Below, piece after piece: positions 1 through 5,536 of a stretch of 5,962 nt of DNA. The notes beneath the pieces are model-generated. The model was not told the DNA's origin, made no database searches, and saw only the letters and a program-made list of their open reading frames with translations. The translations under genes were made by a program, and so were the position numbers. The stretch lies in NCBI GenBank assembly GCA_028289805.1, contig JANQNI010000034.1, positions 1 through 5,962 on the forward strand, given 5' to 3'. Numbering within the stretch: the stretch's first letter is position 1; each line of letters begins with the position of its first letter. This DNA is from Thermoplasmatota archaeon (GTDB taxonomy: Archaea > Thermoplasmatota > E2 > JACPAO01 > JAHFTW01).

Positions 1-1221
1 GCGGGTGGCCTTGCCGAACATGCCGCCGGTGTAGACGCTGGCGACGAGCAGGAATGTGCTGACGTACCCGACGGCCTCGCTGATGCGGGCGATGGTGACG
101 CCCTCGACGACGGGGGCGTTGACGAGGGTGCCCTCGGTCTCGGTACCGTCGACGGCCGCGGGGGTCCCGTCGGGGGCGGTGCCGAGGGCGACGGGCACCT
201 CCCTGTCGCGGTTCGTCTGCAGGTCGTAGGTGACGTCGAGGTAGTCGGGGTCGTTGGCGTTCTCGTGGTCGTGGTACAGCGTCGCGTTGACGGTGAGCAC
301 GATGCGCTCGCCGGGGCCCGGCTCGGAGTTGACCTCGAGGGGGAAGGTGAGGACGCTGCCGCCGCCGCCCACGTTGTCGATGCCGAAGCCGGCCTCGTCC
401 ACGACGACCTTCTGGGTCTCGCCGGTGGCGTTGCTCCAGCTCGTGACGCGGACGGTGAAGCCGACGTCGCCGGCGGGCGGGTCCAGGCCCGGGGGGGTGC
501 CGGTGTCGACGGGGGTCATCTCGGCGCGGACCTTCCACGCGCCGAAGCCGTACTGGCCGAAGGCGGCGCCGCCGCGGACCTGGAAGCGCTCCGTGGCGCC
601 CTTGCCGGCCTCGTCGACGGGCGCGATGGTACTCTGGGACGGGTCCTGGTCCTCGGCGGGCTGGACGTACAGGGTGAGGTCGGGGCCGGTCTGGGCGCTC
701 GCGTCGTCGGGGACCAACTCGATGACTAGGTCGGTGGTGCCGTTCTGGACGGTGACGTCGACGTCGGCGTGCTGGGCCTGGGTGGGGGTGGCGGGGTCGA
801 GGGTGATGGCGCCGGCAACCACCTGGCTGGGCAGGGCGCCGACGGCGCCTGTGAACTGGAGGCTGGGGGCGTCGGTGATGTCCAGGGTGGCGCGGATGCC
901 GAAGACCTCGCTGAGCCAGCGGTTTTGCAGCGTCACGGTGTAGTCGGTGCTCTGGCCGACGGGGACGGCGACGAACTCGGGCAGGATGAAGAACGCCGGG
1001 TCCATGTGCGGCGTGTCCTTGCCGGGGCCGTGGCAGTCCCAGCAGGAGCTCTCCTGGGGCGGGATGTACCCCTCTTCCGTGACCTGGGCCTGGCCCACGG
1101 CGGCCACGGCGGCGACGAGGAACAACAGCAAGGCGAGGGCCCTGGAGCGCGGCAACGGGGCGCCGAGACGCCTCCCCGTATTTGGAGTGGCGGGAACCGA
1201 ACGCATCCTCCCCACCTGCAT
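1..1221 (-). CDS. Secreted, membrane-anchored monoheme c-type cytochrome-like protein (N-terminal part, runs off left edge)
   Basis: Reading leftward from the ATG at 1221-1219 gives 407 codons with no stop, so the C-terminus lies outside the window. Residues 1-27 are Arg-rich, 28-42 form a hydrophobic core (ALALLLFLVAAVAAV), and a likely signal peptidase site follows Ala45. The mature start carries CWDCH at 60-64, the CxxCH motif for covalent heme c; Met73 or His72 could be the second iron ligand. Residues about 85-365 are rich in Val, Thr, Asp and Pro and look like successive beta-sandwich domains. N-glycosylation sequons occur at Asn160, Asn264 and Asn312, and an HDH cluster at 317-319. At about 383-400 a membrane helix begins, ending in GGMFGKATR. 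I infer an electron-transfer protein outside the cell with a membrane domain beyond the edge. The family is not recognised by name. ATG 1221 is preferred because a TATA-like box lies 27 nt before it; a TTG at 1155 is an alternative. Confidence 0.8.
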   Translation of the reverse strand, partial: MQVGRMRSVPATPNTGRRLGAPLPRSRALALLLFLVAAVAAVGQAQVTEEGYIPPQESSCWDCHGPGKDTPHMDPAFFILPEFVAVPVGQSTDYTVTLQNRWLSEVFGIRATLDITDAPSLQFTGAVGALPSQVVAGAITLDPATPTQAQHADVDVTVQNGTTDLVIELVPDDASAQTGPDLTLYVQPAEDQDPSQSTIAPVDEAGKGATERFQVRGGAAFGQYGFGAWKVRAEMTPVDTGTPPGLDPPAGDVGFTVRVTSWSNATGETQKVVVDEAGFGIDNVGGGGSVLTFPLEVNSEPGPGERIVLTVNATLYHDHENANDPDYLDVTYDLQTNRDREVPVALGTAPDGTPAAVDGTETEGTLVNAPVVEGVTIARISEAVGYVSTFLLVASVYTGGMFGKATR

Positions 1222-1244
1222 GGACCGACCAGCCGCCTCGCCGG

Positions 1245-1252
1245 CTTATGAA
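1245..1252 (-). promoter_or_regulatory. TATA-like box of the cytochrome-like gene
   Basis: The minus strand reads TTCATAAG, centred about 27 nt before the ATG at 1221. That is the archaeal TATA-to-transcription-start distance, so the transcript probably begins at the start codon (leaderless). No Shine-Dalgarno sequence is well placed before that ATG. The complement, CTTATGAA, contains an ATG (1248) in frame with rpiA, which I therefore regard as part of the promoter and not a start codon. Confidence 0.5.
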
Positions 1253-1280
1253 TCCTCGCATCACGTCGGCGAAGGGTCGC

Positions 1281-1288
1281 TTCAAGAG
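1281..1288 (+). promoter_or_regulatory. Possible TATA-like box of rpiA
   Basis: TTCAAGAG begins 30 nt before the GTG at 1311, matching the spacing of the better boxes in front of rpoL and the cytochrome-like gene. The match to an archaeal TATA box is weak. An alternative is CTTATGAA at 1245-1252, which would give a leader of roughly 35 nt. The whole stretch 1222-1310 would then serve as a divergent promoter region. Confidence 0.25.
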
Positions 1289-1310
1289 CCCCGCTCCCGT
1301 GGGCGGCTTC

Positions 1311-2000
1311 GTGCGCGACGAACGCAAGCGCGCCGCCGGCGAGGCCGCCGCGGCGGAGGTCCGCGACGGCATGGTCGTGGGGCTGGGCACCGGCAGCACG
1401 GTCCACTTCACCATCCTGGAACTGGCCCGGCGCGTCCGGGAGGAGGGGCTCGACATCGTGGGCATCCCCACGAGCGAGGCCAGCGCCCGGCTCGCCGAGG
1501 AGGGCGGCATCCCCCTGACCACCCTCGACGACCACCCCGAGGTGGACGTGACCATCGACGGCGCCGACGAGTTCGACCCCGCGCTGCGCCTCATCAAGGG
1601 CGGTGGCGGCGCCCTGACGCGGGAGAAGATCGTGGCGCGCGCCAGCAAGCGGATGGTCGTGGTGGCCGACGACGCCAAGCGCGTCGACCGCCTCGGCAGC
1701 ACCTTCGCCCTGCCCATCGAGGTCGTCGACCTCGGCAAGACCCCCGTCCTGCGCCTCGTGGCGTCCCTGGGCGCCGAGGCCCGCCTGCGCGCCGACGCCG
1801 ACGCCCCCGACGGCCTCTACCGCACCGACAACGGCCATCCGATCATCGACGCCAAGTGGGACGCCATCGAGGACCCCGAGGCGCTGGAGCGGACCCTCTG
1901 CCTGTACCCCGGCGTCGTCGAGTGTGGACTGTTCTTGGACCTGTGCGACGCCGTGTACCTCGCCGGCGCCGACGGCGTCGAGGTCGTCCGCACGGCGTAG
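1311..2000 (+). CDS. rpiA: Ribose-5-phosphate isomerase A
   Basis: Interconverts ribose 5-phosphate and ribulose 5-phosphate in the cytoplasm, feeding nucleotide synthesis. With the GTG start the product has 229 residues, normal for RpiA. Family motifs in order: GLGTGST at 24-30 (phosphate loop), DGADEFD at 83-89, IKGGGGALTREK at 95-106, DNGHPIID at 173-180 and GVVECGLF at 201-208. Asp83, Asp86, Lys96 and Glu105 match the E. coli active-site residues Asp81, Asp84, Lys94 and Glu103 with a constant offset of two. Longer in-frame starts exist (ATG 1182, ATG 1248, GTG 1299). I prefer GTG 1311 because its N-terminus (MRDERKRAAG) lines up almost end to end with that of E. coli RpiA, and because the codons from 1248 to 1298 use T in third position unusually often for this window. 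The gene is convergent with the next one, 14 bp away. Confidence 0.95.
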   Translation: MRDERKRAAGEAAAAEVRDGMVVGLGTGSTVHFTILELARRVREEGLDIVGIPTSEASARLAEEGGIPLTTLDDHPEVDVTIDGADEFDPALRLIKGGGGALTREKIVARASKRMVVVADDAKRVDRLGSTFALPIEVVDLGKTPVLRLVASLGAEARLRADADAPDGLYRTDNGHPIIDAKWDAIEDPEALERTLCLYPGVVECGLFLDLCDAVYLAGADGVEVVRTA

Positions 2001-2014
2001 CCGCCCCGCGCCGC

Positions 2015-2365
2015 CTACGGCAGGTGCTTCGACAGGACCTGGATGGCCTTCTCGTAGGACGCGATGGCCGTCCTGCCACTGCCCTCGTAGTGCTTGCGCA
2101 CCCCGCCTGCGTCGGCGACGAGTCGGTACCGGTGCATGGGACGGCCCTTGCCCTTGCGCGGAACCGCCTCCGCCTCCACCCACTCCCGGTCGCGCAGCAT
2201 CCGCATCCCCACCGACACCTCGGGCTGCCGCAGTCGCGTGTGTTCCACGATGTCCTGCGTCCCCATGGGTCCGCGGACGATGAGCGTCGCCAACAACGTG
2301 GCCTCCACCCGCTTCGCGCCCAACTGTTGGAGGCAGTCACGAAGCTCGGCCTCGCCGTCGGCCAT
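2015..2365 (-). CDS. Small archaeal winged-helix transcriptional regulator (COG4738-like)
   Basis: A 116-residue cytoplasmic DNA-binding protein. Residues about 5-30 form a leading helix, 34-59 a helix-turn-helix whose recognition helix includes RLRQPEVSVGMRMLRD, and 62-83 a basic wing with RKGKGRP. A C-terminal helix at about 89-113 may serve dimerisation. The 'LRQPEVS.(A/G)MR.LR...W' pattern followed by a GKGRP wing recalls the archaeal predicted-regulator family COG4738, related to ArsR/TrmB-type winged helices; I make this match from memory. No sensor or metal-binding domain is visible; the single cysteine (Cys11) makes metal sensing unlikely. Target genes are unknown. It is transcribed away from csl4, with 134 bp between the starts holding both promoters and an inverted repeat, so autoregulation or control of csl4 is possible but unproven. 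Confidence 0.8.
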   Translation of the reverse strand: MADGEAELRDCLQQLGAKRVEATLLATLIVRGPMGTQDIVEHTRLRQPEVSVGMRMLRDREWVEAEAVPRKGKGRPMHRYRLVADAGGVRKHYEGSGRTAIASYEKAIQVLSKHLP

Positions 2366-2387
2366 GGGGGACCTTCCTTTCCATCCC

Positions 2388-2396
2388 TATTTTTTC
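2388..2396 (-). promoter_or_regulatory. TATA-like box of the winged-helix regulator
   Basis: The minus strand reads GAAAAAATA inside a longer A-rich run (2388-2404), the most A/T-rich stretch of the window. Its centre lies about 27 nt before the ATG at 2365, again fitting a leaderless transcript. A purine-rich GGAAAGGAAGG precedes the ATG but is not a convincing ribosome binding site. On the plus strand the same run is T-rich and could end plus-strand transcripts arriving from rpiA. Confidence 0.5.
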
Positions 2397-2406
2397 TTTT
2401 TCTTGA

Positions 2407-2424
2407 GGACTTTTTGGGAAGTCC
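2407..2424. repeat. Perfect inverted repeat, possible operator
   Basis: GGACTT (2407-2412) and AAGTCC (2419-2424) are exact reverse complements separated by TTTGGG. The element sits just upstream of the regulator's TATA-like box, where the TFB recognition element should lie, and about 46 nt before the csl4 box. Position and size fit an operator for a dimeric winged-helix protein. A role as an RNA hairpin is less likely, as it would be upstream of both inferred transcript starts. Confidence 0.4.
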
Positions 2425-2469
2425 CCCGGCCGACCGTCGTGCCGGCGCGGCCGGAGGCGTTGGCGCGGG

Positions 2470-2476
2470 TTTTTCA
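2470..2476 (+). promoter_or_regulatory. TATA-like box of csl4
   Basis: TTTTTCA is an isolated T-rich patch in very GC-rich DNA, centred 27 nt before the ATG at 2500. No Shine-Dalgarno sequence stands at the usual distance before that ATG. It therefore fits a leaderless csl4 transcript. Confidence 0.45.
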
Positions 2477-2499
2477 GCACGCCCCCCGTCGAAGGGCCG

Positions 2500-3069
2500 A
2501 TGACCGAGAACGCCCTGGTCGAGCCCGGCACCCCGCTGGCCTACAGCGAGGAGTTCCTGCCCGGCAACGGCACCTACGACGACGGCGAGCAGATCCGCGC
2601 CGCCGTCTTCGGCCGCCAACACGTCGACACCGAGAGCATGACCCTCCACGTGGAGCCCACCGGCAAGCGCGTGGCCGACATCGAGAAGGGCGACGTCGTG
2701 GTGGGCCGCGTCACGTACACCAAGCCCGAACTGGCCAGCGTCCAGATCCTCGAGGTCCGGGGCAAGGAGGGCCGCAGCCTCCTGCAACAGGTCGAGGCCA
2801 CGCTCCACGTCAGCAAGCTCGACAACCGCTACATCAAGGACCTGGAGAAGGAGGTCCGCGTCGGCGACGTCGTGCGCGCCAAGGTCATCAGCCTCAAGGG
2901 CGGCCCCCAGCTCGCCACCGACAAGCCCGAGTTCGGCGTCGTGCGCGCCTTCAGCGGCGACGACCCCACGCAGCCGCTGGACCTGCGCGGCAAGACCCTC
3001 GTGGACCCCGAGTCGGGCCGCCGCGAGACGCGCAAGCTCGCCGAGGACTACGGCTCCGGCCGCGTCTGA
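2500..3069 (+). CDS. csl4: Exosome RNA-binding subunit Csl4 with a cysteine-free zinc-ribbon region
   Basis: Csl4 is a cap subunit of the archaeal RNA exosome; it binds RNA and guides it into the Rrp41/Rrp42 3'-to-5' phosphorolytic ring. The 189 residues are normal length. Residues 5-40 match the N-terminal domain (EEFLPGNGTYDDGEQIRAAV), about 61-148 form the S1 domain (GDVVVGRVT, then VGDVVRAKVISL), and 145-187 correspond to the C-terminal ribbon, ending in ETRKLAEDYG. In typical archaeal Csl4 the ribbon holds two CxxC pairs. Here they read SGDD (152-155) and DPES (169-172), so all four cysteines are gone, and the whole protein has no cysteine. The flanking residues still align, so this looks like loss of zinc binding in an intact gene. 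ATG 2500 is supported by the promoter spacing. rpoL lies 82 bp downstream. Confidence 0.9.
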   Translation: MTENALVEPGTPLAYSEEFLPGNGTYDDGEQIRAAVFGRQHVDTESMTLHVEPTGKRVADIEKGDVVVGRVTYTKPELASVQILEVRGKEGRSLLQQVEATLHVSKLDNRYIKDLEKEVRVGDVVRAKVISLKGGPQLATDKPEFGVVRAFSGDDPTQPLDLRGKTLVDPESGRRETRKLAEDYGSGRV

Positions 3070-3071
3070 GC

Positions 3072-3104
3072 GCGAAGCGCGGTCGCTTCGCCCCCGCTTG
3101 CGGG
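3072..3104 (+). terminator. Tandem hairpins between csl4 and rpoL, possible 3' end signal
   Basis: Starting 3 bp after the csl4 stop, GCGAAGCG (3072-3079) and CGCTTCGC (3084-3091) form a perfect 8-bp stem around the loop CGGT. Directly after it, CCCGC (3093-3097) and GCGGG (3100-3104) pair around TT. A third, competing pairing, GGGC with GCCC, spans 3102-3113. No T-run follows, so this is not a classic terminator. It may protect the csl4 mRNA 3' end, mark an RNA processing site, or be a dispersed repeat. Confidence 0.35.
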
Positions 3105-3118
3105 CGCGTGCCCAAGCG

Positions 3119-3127
3119 CTCATAAAG
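3119..3127 (+). promoter_or_regulatory. TATA-like box of rpoL
   Basis: CTCATAAAG is centred about 28 nt before the ATG at 3152 and resembles the TTCATAAG box of the cytochrome-like gene. An AAAGGAGG overlapping it looks like a Shine-Dalgarno sequence, but it lies about 20 nt from the ATG and no in-frame start codon is at the right distance from it. I read it as a promoter for a leaderless rpoL-truD transcript separate from csl4. Confidence 0.55.
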
Positions 3128-3151
3128 GAGGCCCCTGTCGGCCGCCCGTCC

Positions 3152-3433
3152 ATGGAGTTGCGCGTCCTCACCCACACCGCCGACGAACTGGAGGTGGAGG
3201 TCCTCGGAGAGAACGAGACCTTCCTCAACCCCCTGAAGCAGGCGCTCCTCAACGACCCGGACGTCGTCTTCGCCGAGTACATCATCGAGCACCCCCAGCT
3301 CAGCGTCCCCAAGATCTTCCTGCGCACCGAGGGCGCCAAGCCCGAGGCCGTCCTGAAGCGCACCCTCAAGGGCCTCGTGGGCGACTTCGACGCCTTCGAG
3401 GACGCCTTCGTCGCCGCCCTGAAGAAGGCGTAG
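3152..3433 (+). CDS. rpoL: DNA-directed RNA polymerase subunit L (Rpb11)
   Basis: A 93-residue subunit that pairs with the RpoD (Rpb3) subunit to form the alpha-like assembly platform of archaeal RNA polymerase. The sequence begins MELRVLTHTADELEVEVLGE, followed by the Rpb11 core ETFLNPLKQALLNDPDV (22-38), the conserved HPQLSVPKIFLRTEG segment (47-61) and a C-terminal helix at about 64-92. The length is usual for archaeal RpoL. An upstream extension of the frame to 3098 is open, but the family N-terminus and the TATA spacing both support ATG 3152. The truD start codon lies 10 bp after the stop, so the two are almost certainly cotranscribed. Confidence 0.95.
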   Translation: MELRVLTHTADELEVEVLGENETFLNPLKQALLNDPDVVFAEYIIEHPQLSVPKIFLRTEGAKPEAVLKRTLKGLVGDFDAFEDAFVAALKKA

Positions 3434-3443
3434 GCGGGGCCCG

Positions 3444-4724
3444 ATGGTCGCCCCGCCGTCCGACGAGGCGGACCTTGGCCTCGCCGCCTACCTCTCGCGC
3501 AGCCCCGGCATCGGGGGCCGCCTGCGCACGGAACCGGAGGACTTCCGCGTCATCGAGTTGGGCCCCGGCCCCCGCGAGCGCGACGACGGCAAGTACGCCG
3601 CCGCCTACGTGGAACTGCGCCGATGGGAGACCAACCGCTTCGTCGGCAAGGCCGCCAGGGAACTCGGCATCCCGCGCGGCCGCGTGGCGTTTGCCGGCAT
3701 GAAGGACAAGCACGCCGTCACGCAGCAGTGGTTCACGTTCCAGTGCCCCGTCGACCGCGTGCCGGACCTGGAACGGCTCGCGGACGTCACGGTGCTGGAG
3801 ACGCGCCGTACGGACCAGCGCATGCACCCCGGCGCCCACGACGGCAACCGCTTCGTCCTGCGCGTCCGGGACCACAACGGCGACCGGAACGCCGTGGCGG
3901 CCACGGTGGATGCCGTGCGCGCCGAGGGCGGCGTCCCCAACCACTTCGGCCCCCAGCGCTTCGGCACCGGCGTGCGCCCCATCACCCACCGCATGGGCCA
4001 CGCCCTGGCCCACGGCGACCTCGACGGGGCCGTCCTCCTCTACTGCGGCACCCCCTTCGAGGGCGAGCGGGAAGACACCCACGCGGCGCGCACGCTGTAC
4101 CACGAGACGCGCGACGCGGCGGCGGCGCTGGAGGTGTTTCCCAAGCAACTCGACCCCGAGCGCACCATCCTCAAGCGCCTCGCGCGCAAGCCCGGCGACC
4201 CCCGCAACGCCCTGCGCGCCCTGCCCCGGAACCTCCTCACCCTGTTCCTGCACGCCCACCAGTCCTGGGCCTTCAACCACGTCCTCTCCGCCCGCCTCGA
4301 CGCCGGACTCGGCCTGCGCACCGCCCACGTCGGCGACCGCGTCATGGCCGAAGGCGACGACGGCACCCGCACCCACCTCGTCACCGAGCGCAACCAGGCC
4401 CGCGTCCAGGAAGAGATCGACCGGGGCCGCGCCGTCCTGACCGCCCCCCTGCCCGGCTACGACACCGAGGCGGCCGAGGGAGCGCCGGGCGAACTGGAGC
4501 GCAGCGTCCTGGAACGGCTTGGCATCACGCCGGAGGAGTTCACGTGCCCCGAACTGCCCGAACTGGCCAGCCCCGGACGGCGGCGCGGCATCCTCCAACC
4601 CGTCTCCGACCTCGCCGTCGAGTGGGTCGACGGGGACCCCGTCGTCTCCTTCGCCCTCGGACGGGGCGCCTACGCCACCGTCGTCATGCGGGAAGTGATG
4701 AAGGCGGGGCTGGACGCGTACTGA
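3444..4724 (+). CDS. truD: tRNA pseudouridine(13) synthase TruD
   Basis: Isomerises uridine 13 of certain tRNAs to pseudouridine in the cytoplasm; in some relatives (Pus7) also other tRNA positions. The product has 426 residues, usual for archaeal TruD. GGRLRTEPEDFRVIEL (24-39) is the typical N-terminal strand-forming segment. GMKDKHAVTQQW (85-96) is the catalytic motif with Asp88 as the predicted nucleophile. NHFGPQRFG (166-174) is the second signature. The TRUD insertion domain spans roughly 175-380 and includes PLPGYD (335-340). The core resumes near 382 and ends with FALGRGAYATVVMREVMK (403-420). All expected key residues are present. The ATG follows the rpoL stop by 10 bp with no clear Shine-Dalgarno sequence, so translation probably depends on the upstream gene. 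A 410-codon open frame lies antisense but is a base-composition shadow. Confidence 0.96.
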   Translation: MVAPPSDEADLGLAAYLSRSPGIGGRLRTEPEDFRVIELGPGPRERDDGKYAAAYVELRRWETNRFVGKAARELGIPRGRVAFAGMKDKHAVTQQWFTFQCPVDRVPDLERLADVTVLETRRTDQRMHPGAHDGNRFVLRVRDHNGDRNAVAATVDAVRAEGGVPNHFGPQRFGTGVRPITHRMGHALAHGDLDGAVLLYCGTPFEGEREDTHAARTLYHETRDAAAALEVFPKQLDPERTILKRLARKPGDPRNALRALPRNLLTLFLHAHQSWAFNHVLSARLDAGLGLRTAHVGDRVMAEGDDGTRTHLVTERNQARVQEEIDRGRAVLTAPLPGYDTEAAEGAPGELERSVLERLGITPEEFTCPELPELASPGRRRGILQPVSDLAVEWVDGDPVVSFALGRGAYATVVMREVMKAGLDAY

Positions 4725-4770
4725 CCGCCGCCGGCGCCCCCACTTTCATCCCCCGCATCAAATCACAACG

Positions 4771-4777
4771 GATATGG
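4771..4777 (+). promoter_or_regulatory. Possible promoter of the DUF4332-like gene
   Basis: GATATGG lies in a locally A/T-richer patch of the 85-bp gap after truD. A transcript start about 27 nt downstream would fall near 4800, leaving a leader of about 10 nt before ATG 4810. CATCAAATC at 4756-4764 is a competing candidate. The match is weak, and read-through from truD is possible because no terminator is visible. Confidence 0.25.
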
Positions 4778-4809
4778 TCCAGCAGCCCCCCTAGAAACAC
4801 TCGAGGACC

Positions 4810-5496
4810 ATGGCCCCCAACCCCACCACAGACCTCCGCGCCCCCTTCGTGCGCCTCGCGTTCGTGCTCGTCCTGGGCCTGGCCGGGGCCACCGCTCTCG
4901 CCGTGCTGGGCGCCACCGGTCCCGGCGTCCTGGAGTTGCAGCAGGCCATCTTCGGCCTCGCCGCCGCCCTCCTGGTCATCGCCGTCGTCAGCATCGTCCT
5001 CATGGTCCGCGTCGGCCAGGCCCTCGTGGAACTGCGGGAGCTGCGCGCTGAAAACGAGGCCATCAAGGCCCAGTTGAGCCGCAGCGAGGAGGACCAGCAC
5101 GTCATCCTCCTCGACGGCCTCGGGGAACGCTACGCCAGCCGCCTCAACAGCCAGGGCATCATCACCGTGCCGCAACTGCTGTCCGCCGACGCGGGGCGGG
5201 TCGCCGCCGGCGTGGGCGTCTCCGCCGCGCAGGTGGAGGACTGGCAGGCGATGGGTCGGTTCCTGCAGGTGCAGGGCGTGACGCCGCAGGCCGCCGGCGC
5301 CCTCGTGCGCAGCGGCGTGCGCACCGTCGCCGAACTGGCCCGCGCCAAGCCCGGCGCCCTCGCCGCCACCATCCAGCGCAGCACCGAGACGCGCAACCGC
5401 TGGCCCGGCGCCGAGCACCTGGACGAGACCATCGTGGGCGGCTGGGTGCAGGGCGCCCGCCGCCGCCTCAACACGGACCTGCGCGTCGTGGCGTAG
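4810..5496 (+). CDS. Membrane-anchored helix-hairpin-helix (DUF4332-like) protein
   Basis: A 228-residue protein. Two hydrophobic helices lie at about 12-34 and 46-66, joined by a short loop (GATGPGVLELQ). Residues 68-95 (LVELRELRAENEAIKAQLSRSE) form a likely coiled coil. Residues about 98-190 match the DUF4332 pattern of tandem helix-hairpin-helix units: LLDGLGERYASRLNSQGI, VPQLLSADAGRVA, then WQAMGRFLQVQGVTPQAAGALV and TVAELARAKPGALAATI. Arg7-type charges at the N-terminus and Arg67 after the second helix suggest both ends, including the HhH domain, face the cytoplasm. HhH units usually bind DNA or mediate protein contacts; the substrate here is unknown. The C-terminal 40 residues are Arg-rich and include WPGAEHLDETIVGGWVQGAR. 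A 40-bp gap separates it from the next membrane protein gene, so they may share a transcript. Confidence 0.8.
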   Translation: MAPNPTTDLRAPFVRLAFVLVLGLAGATALAVLGATGPGVLELQQAIFGLAAALLVIAVVSIVLMVRVGQALVELRELRAENEAIKAQLSRSEEDQHVILLDGLGERYASRLNSQGIITVPQLLSADAGRVAAGVGVSAAQVEDWQAMGRFLQVQGVTPQAAGALVRSGVRTVAELARAKPGALAATIQRSTETRNRWPGAEHLDETIVGGWVQGARRRLNTDLRVVA

Positions 5497-5536
5497 TCCG
5501 TCACCTTCAACCGGGATTCGTCCCCTGCCGGTCCCT

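Noticed and set aside
1165..1173. Twin arginine in the signal region of the cytochrome-like protein (residues 17-18)
   Set aside because: The surrounding residues (TGRRLGAPL) do not fit the Tat consensus and the pair lies about ten residues from the hydrophobic core, so Sec export is more likely.
254..1251. Three plus-strand open frames (254-943, 265-729, 769-1251) opposite the cytochrome-like gene
   Set aside because: The minus frame gives a signal peptide, CxxCH and a membrane helix in a logical order; the plus frames give low-complexity sequence.
933..2183. A 416-codon minus-strand open frame over rpiA and both flanks
   Set aside because: Its product is a Gly/Ala/Arg-rich low-complexity string crossing two divergent genes and a promoter region; the plus frame encodes an unmistakable RpiA.
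2426..2454. Inverted repeat CCGGCCG and CGGCCGG with a 15-base loop before csl4
   Set aside because: Seven-base G/C-only matches are easily found by chance in DNA of this composition, and the loop is long.
3366..4598. A 410-codon minus-strand open frame antisense to truD
   Set aside because: Long antisense frames are expected where third positions are nearly all G or C; the sense strand carries complete TruD motifs and the antisense product resembles no family.
4695..4724. GTGATGA followed by CTGA, resembling box C and box D of a C/D guide RNA
   Set aside because: Only 19 bases separate the boxes, no internal D' and C' boxes are present, and the bases encode the conserved TruD C-terminus up to its stop codon.
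5513..5524. GGGA-TTCG-TCCC hairpin before the last gene
   Set aside because: A 4-bp stem is too short to support, and the TTCG loop is closed by A-T, not by the C-G pair that makes such loops stable.
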